The notes below the pieces were generated by a model. The model worked only from the letters and a program-made list of their open reading frames with translations. It did no database searches and had not been told where the DNA came from. The position numbers and the translations under genes are program-made. Positions 21,083-25,060 of a stretch of DNA of 25,060 nucleotides are shown here, piece after piece. Numbering within the stretch: the first letter of the stretch is position 1; each line of letters starts with the position of its first letter. Origin of the DNA: Candidatus Moraniibacteriota bacterium (GTDB taxonomy: Bacteria > Patescibacteriota > Minisyncoccia > Moranbacterales > DUUL01). The stretch spans positions 1 to 25,060 of the forward strand of contig JAGYNP010000010.1 of NCBI GenBank assembly GCA_018399935.1, written 5' to 3'.

Positions 21083-21358
21083 ATGTCAAGGCCGAGATTA
21101 AAAAGAAGATTGAGATTTAAGCCATCTGTTTGTTATTATAAGCCACGGGGTATTCCTTTGTGTCAACTAAAAGAAGTTAATATTAGTAGAGAAGAATTAG
21201 AAGCAATTAAATTAAAAGATTATGATAATTTAAGTCAAGAACAAGCAGCTTTGGAAATGAAAGTTTCTCAAAGTACTTTTCAAAGAATTTTATATTTAGC
21301 CAGAGTTAAGATTGCGGAGGGTATTGTAGAAGGAAGAGCTTTTAGAATTGAAAAATAA
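21083..21358 (+). CDS. DUF134 (UPF0251) helix-turn-helix protein
   Basis: 91 residues, the normal family length. The family opening RPRLKRRLRFKPSVCYYKPRGIPL is clear, followed by a helix-turn-helix of sigma-70 region 4 type at about 50-75 (LSQEQAALEMKVSQSTFQRIL), and the closing EGRAFRIE. Family members are presumed DNA-binding regulators; targets are unknown. It sits after the DUF5320 gene, a pairing seen in other anaerobes, so it may regulate that gene (inference). The Shine-Dalgarno site is weak, in an A-rich stretch. It ends 17 bases from the convergent dnaE stop, and no terminator is visible between them. Confidence 0.93.
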   Translation: MSRPRLKRRLRFKPSVCYYKPRGIPLCQLKEVNISREELEAIKLKDYDNLSQEQAALEMKVSQSTFQRILYLARVKIAEGIVEGRAFRIEK

Positions 21359-21375
21359 AAAAGGTTTTAAATAGA

Positions 21376-24300
21376 TTACAAAACATTAACATTTTCTTTG
21401 TTAATAATTTTTTCAAATTTCTTGATTAAATTTTTGCTATATTTAATTTTTATAGGTAATTCTAATTTTTTACTTCCTCCTTCAGTTGTCAGAAATATTT
21501 TACTGTCGCCTTTTTCGGAGTCTTTGATTAATTGATAAATTAAGTTTAAGTTTTTTTGAGCATTTGTTTTAATTAAGTGAAGGGTTATATTTTTTATTTT
21601 TTCAACATTGGCTTGATTACTATTGCTGTTATTACTGCTATTGTTGTTAAATCCATTATTAAATCCACCTATACTAAAATTAGTTTTTTTACCTTCTTTT
21701 CTAAATTTTTTTAGTTCTTCATTATCAACTGGATTGACTTCTTCGCAAAGTAGTTTGTATTCACCGTCTTTATCGGAGAGTTTGCCTTTGATTAAAACTA
21801 TTTTTTCTTCTTGCCATATTTCTGGATTTTCTTCTAATGTTTTAGGGAAAACTAAAACTTCCATTTTTCCTATTCCATCTTCTATTGTGTTAAACATCAT
21901 TAATTTGTTTCTACGGGTATAAATTTTATGAATTTTAGTTATTATTCCTCCTAAAACTATACTTTGGTTAATTAAACCACTGTGAAGATTTCGAATAGGA
22001 GTAGCATGAGCAGAAAAATAATCTTGATAGTTTCTAAGAGGATGATCAGAAACATATAATCCTAGTAATTCTTTTTCCCAGGATAATAATATTCTATCAG
22101 AAGCTGGTTTAACTTCAGTAAAAGTTATTTTTGGGGTTTCTGTTTGACTTTGATTGTTTTCATTAGTTAGACCAAAAAGAGAAGTTTGACCAGAGGCTAC
22201 TGTTTTGTGGTATTGTTTAGCATAGCCTAAAAGTAATTCTACATTTTCTAATAATTTATTTCTTTCTATTAAATTTCCAAGTGCTCCAGATTTTCCAAGT
22301 GCCTCTAATGATTTTTTGTTCATATCTCTGGATTCAATTCTTTCAATAAAGTCAATTATATCTTTATAGTGGCCATTTTTCTTTCTTTCTTTAATGATTT
22401 CGTTTGCAATTTTACTTCCGACTCCTTTAATAGCTTCTAATCCAAATCTAATTTTTGGTAAAGTTTCTGTTTTTGAATTAGCTCGTTTTTTAATTTTTTC
22501 TATTTCTTCAAGATTGTTTGTTATCACTGCAAATTCGTGCAAACTTTCATTAACATCAGGTGGTAAAACCTCAATTCCCATTTGTCGAGCTTCTTCAATT
22601 TCAATAGCAATTCTATCAGTATCATCTTTATCGGAGTTTAAAAGAGCTGCCATAAATTGAGTTGGATAATGAGCTTTTAAAAAAGCTGTTTGATAACCAA
22701 TTAAAGCATAGCAAGCAGCATGACTACGATTAAAACCATAGCCAGCAAAAGGTTCAATGAATGAAAAAACTTTTTCAGCTAAAGTTCTGTTAATTTTGTT
22801 TTTAACGCATCCTTCAATAAATTTCTTTTTTTGTTCTTGGATCATTTCGTGAATTTTTTTACCCATAGCTTTCCGTAAAATATCTGCTTCTCCAGGGGTA
22901 AAACCAGCTAATTCACGAGCAATTTGCATTACTTGTTCTTGGTAAACGGCTACTCCATAAGTATTTTTTAAAATTGGTTTAAGCTTTGGGTGAAGGTATT
23001 CAATTCTTTTCGTACCATGTTTACCACCAATAAAATCGGGAATCCATTCCATTGGTCCTGGTCTGTATAAAGCTACTATTGCAATAATATCCTCAAAGAC
23101 AGTTGGTTTTAATAATTTTAAATATCTTTTCATTCCCGATGACTCTAACTGAAAAACTCCTGTTGTATCACCACGTTGAAGAAGTTTGAAGGTTTTCTTA
23201 TCTTTTATTGATAAATTATCTATATCAATTATATCTCCAGTGGTTTTTTTAATTATCTTTAAAGCATTTTGAATAATGGTTAGATTTTTTAATCCTAAAA
23301 AATCCATTTTAACCAAACCAATTTTTTCAATATAAGAAGATTTAGAAGAAGCGTTGTATTGTGTTACTACTCCTTGATCTTCTTTTCCAACCATATATTG
23401 TAAGGGAGTATATTCAACTACTGGTTCGGGTGTTATTACTACTCCACAGGCATGAACTGAGGCGTGACGAGCTACGCCTTCCAATTTCAAAGCAGCATCT
23501 AAAATAGTTTTAGCATCGTCATTTTTTTGATACTCATTTTTTAGTTCGGTTGATTTTTCTAAGGCATCAGGAAGTTTAGTAAAATCAGGGACCATTTTTG
23601 ATAATTTATCACAATAAGCATATTCAAAGCCTAAAACTCTTCCAGCGTCTCGAATGGCTGCTTTAGCTGCCATAGTTCCAAAGGTAATAATTTGAGCTAC
23701 ATGATCACGACCAAATTTATTTCGAACATATTCCAAAACATCATCTCGTCGATCATCTGGAAAATCTAAATCGATATCAGGTAAAGATATTCTGTCTGGA
23801 TTTAAAAATCTTTCAAATAATAAATTGAACTCAATTGGATCTAGATTAGTAATTCTAGTTAAATAGGCAATAATACTTCCAGCAGCACTTCCTCGACCTG
23901 GTCCAACAATAATCCCATTATCTTTAGCCCAAGCAACGAAATCTTGAACAATTAAAAAATAACCAGCAAACCCCATTTTTTCGATTACACTTAGTTCATA
24001 TTTCAGTCTTTTTCTATGAACTTCGTTAATGTTTTTACCATAACGTTCTTTTAAGCCTTTTTCACAAAGTTTTTTTAAATAAGTTTGAGGAGTGTGATTT
24101 TCAGGAACTTCATAATTTGGTAATTTATGATTATCAAATTCGATTTCGACTTTACAACGATCGGCAATTTTTTGAGTATTTTCTAGTGCTTCGGGTATAT
24201 CACTGAAGGCTTCATACATTTCTTCTTTACTTCTTAAATGAAGTGGAAATTCTTTCATCGAAAACCTGTTTGTGTCAGTTACTTTTTTGCCAGTTTGAAG

Positions 24301-24975
24301 ACACATTAAAATATCTTGAACAGCTCCATCGTCTTTATTGACATAGTGAACATCTGCTGTGGCTACTAATGGAATGTTAGTTTTTTTAGCTATCTTTTTT
24401 AATCCTTTATTGGCTAAAACTTGTTTTTCAAGTTGAGGAAGATGCTGAAGTTCTAAGAAGTAATTATTTTTGCCTAAAATACTTTGGTATTCCAAGGCTT
24501 TTTTTTCAGCTTCTTTTATTTTATTGTTAATAACTAATTGTGATATTTCTCCTTGAACACATCCACTACAACCAATTAAACCTTTGGAATATTTTTTTAG
24601 TATTTTTAAATCAATTCGTGGTTTATAATAGAAACCCTTTAAATGAGCTTCAGTTGTCAATTTCATTAAATTTTGATAGCCTTGATTATTTTCTGCTAGT
24701 AAAATTAAATGAAAACGATCTTCATCAACTCGGGGTTTCTTATTCTCAAGACCATTAGGTGCAACATAAAACTCGCAACCAATAATTGGTTTTATTCCAG
24801 CTTTTTTGGCTTTTAAATAAAATTCAATTACTCCATACATTGTTCCATGATCAGTAATGGCTAAAGAATTCATTTTGTATTCTTTAGCTTTTTCTAAAAG
24901 ATCGTCAATTTTTCCTAGTCCATCTAATAAGCTATAGTGAGTATGAACATGTAAATGAGTGAATTTTTTATCCAC
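21376..24975 (-). CDS. dnaE: DNA polymerase III alpha subunit
   Basis: Main replicative polymerase. 1,199 residues with a GTG start that gives the family opening FTHLHVHTHYSLLDG. The PHP domain (about 5-285) keeps the expected metal-site residues: H9, H11, D42/H43, E68, H89, D208 and H210. The polymerase core has GPGRGSAAGS (358-367) and the catalytic aspartates D402 and D404 in PDIDLDF and D558 in KMDFLG. The helix-hairpin-helix region (KGVGSKIANEI), the OB fold (SIVLGGIITKIHKIYTRRN) and a C-terminal segment follow. An Asn/Ser-rich linker (NNGFNNNSSNNSNSNQ) separates the OB fold from the C-terminus. An intact PHP site suggests built-in 3'-5' proofreading, as in Thermus (inference). No dnaQ is nearby. 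Confidence 0.97.
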   Translation of the reverse strand: MDKKFTHLHVHTHYSLLDGLGKIDDLLEKAKEYKMNSLAITDHGTMYGVIEFYLKAKKAGIKPIIGCEFYVAPNGLENKKPRVDEDRFHLILLAENNQGYQNLMKLTTEAHLKGFYYKPRIDLKILKKYSKGLIGCSGCVQGEISQLVINNKIKEAEKKALEYQSILGKNNYFLELQHLPQLEKQVLANKGLKKIAKKTNIPLVATADVHYVNKDDGAVQDILMCLQTGKKVTDTNRFSMKEFPLHLRSKEEMYEAFSDIPEALENTQKIADRCKVEIEFDNHKLPNYEVPENHTPQTYLKKLCEKGLKERYGKNINEVHRKRLKYELSVIEKMGFAGYFLIVQDFVAWAKDNGIIVGPGRGSAAGSIIAYLTRITNLDPIEFNLLFERFLNPDRISLPDIDLDFPDDRRDDVLEYVRNKFGRDHVAQIITFGTMAAKAAIRDAGRVLGFEYAYCDKLSKMVPDFTKLPDALEKSTELKNEYQKNDDAKTILDAALKLEGVARHASVHACGVVITPEPVVEYTPLQYMVGKEDQGVVTQYNASSKSSYIEKIGLVKMDFLGLKNLTIIQNALKIIKKTTGDIIDIDNLSIKDKKTFKLLQRGDTTGVFQLESSGMKRYLKLLKPTVFEDIIAIVALYRPGPMEWIPDFIGGKHGTKRIEYLHPKLKPILKNTYGVAVYQEQVMQIARELAGFTPGEADILRKAMGKKIHEMIQEQKKKFIEGCVKNKINRTLAEKVFSFIEPFAGYGFNRSHAACYALIGYQTAFLKAHYPTQFMAALLNSDKDDTDRIAIEIEEARQMGIEVLPPDVNESLHEFAVITNNLEEIEKIKKRANSKTETLPKIRFGLEAIKGVGSKIANEIIKERKKNGHYKDIIDFIERIESRDMNKKSLEALGKSGALGNLIERNKLLENVELLLGYAKQYHKTVASGQTSLFGLTNENNQSQTETPKITFTEVKPASDRILLSWEKELLGLYVSDHPLRNYQDYFSAHATPIRNLHSGLINQSIVLGGIITKIHKIYTRRNKLMMFNTIEDGIGKMEVLVFPKTLEENPEIWQEEKIVLIKGKLSDKDGEYKLLCEEVNPVDNEELKKFRKEGKKTNFSIGGFNNGFNNNSSNNSNSNQANVEKIKNITLHLIKTNAQKNLNLIYQLIKDSEKGDSKIFLTTEGGSKKLELPIKIKYSKNLIKKFEKIINKENVNVL

Positions 24976-25009
24976 GATATTTAAAATTATTTTTTAAATT
25001 TATGAAAAA

Positions 25010-25058
25010 TATTTTATAATTCTTATAAAATAATATCATTAAAAGTAATCATTGTAAA
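25010..25058 (-). promoter_or_regulatory. dnaE promoter with overlapping inverted repeat
   Basis: On the minus strand TTTACA and TATTAT (25058-25030) are separated by 17 bases, giving a start near 25023. A perfect ten-base inverted repeat TATTTTATAA/TTATAAAATA (25010-25032) overlaps the -10 and the start of transcription, so it could be an operator. It is purely A/T apart from the loop. Confidence 0.5.
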
Positions 25059-25060
25059 AG

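Overview
This window is strongly AT-rich and densely packed. Most genes lack an obvious Shine-Dalgarno sequence, and several housekeeping proteins are shorter than usual: a hinge-less SMC, a ThrRS without TGS, a MiaB without TRAM, and a 147-residue deformylase. Together with a class III (anaerobic) ribonucleotide reductase, this fits a small-genome anaerobe of the Patescibacteria/CPR type. That placement is inferred from gene style only; no marker in the window was phylogenetically tested.

Layout. 1-1249: the 3' part of a large serine recombinase whose frame runs antisense through a tRNA-Ser gene, so an integrated element probably lies to the left. 1139-1659: three minus-strand tRNAs (Cys, Leu, Ser) behind one good promoter. 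1862-2671: a membrane-anchored double-rhodanese protein lacking catalytic cysteines. 2894-6324: the classic priA-def-fmt block (replication restart and N-formylmethionine handling), minus strand. 6474-7271: a LigB-fold protein that has lost its metal-binding histidines. 7449-10915: the ribonucleotide reductase locus. It holds a consensus promoter, an NrdR-box-like site, nrdR, nrdD, a separate 80-residue protein that joins a zinc ribbon to a second copy of the NrdD glycyl-radical tail, a decayed third copy of that tail, and a terminator. 10918-12299: two unrecognised minus-strand genes, one a polytopic membrane protein. 12712-16891: rnc, smc, rsmI and a small unknown gene, plus strand. 17160-20288: miaB and thrS, minus strand, with thrS behind a T-box leader. 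20778-21358: DUF5320 and DUF134 small genes, plus strand, divergent from thrS. 21376-24975: dnaE, minus strand.

How the genes work together. Most are information-processing genes: translation initiation (fmt, def), tRNA supply, charging and modification (three tRNAs, thrS, miaB), rRNA processing and methylation (rnc, rsmI), replication and chromosome maintenance (dnaE, priA, smc) and dNTP supply (nrdR, nrdD). NrdR probably represses its own operon, and the T-box would raise ThrRS when uncharged tRNA-Thr builds up.

The most interesting feature is the glycyl-radical tail array after nrdD. The 80-residue protein looks like a 'spare part' that could replace an oxygen-cleaved NrdD C-terminus, by analogy with YfiD/GrcA for pyruvate formate-lyase. 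Other points worth a second look are the atypical Stem I of the thrS T-box, the histidine-less LigB-like protein, the hinge-less SMC, and the recombinase-tRNA junction.
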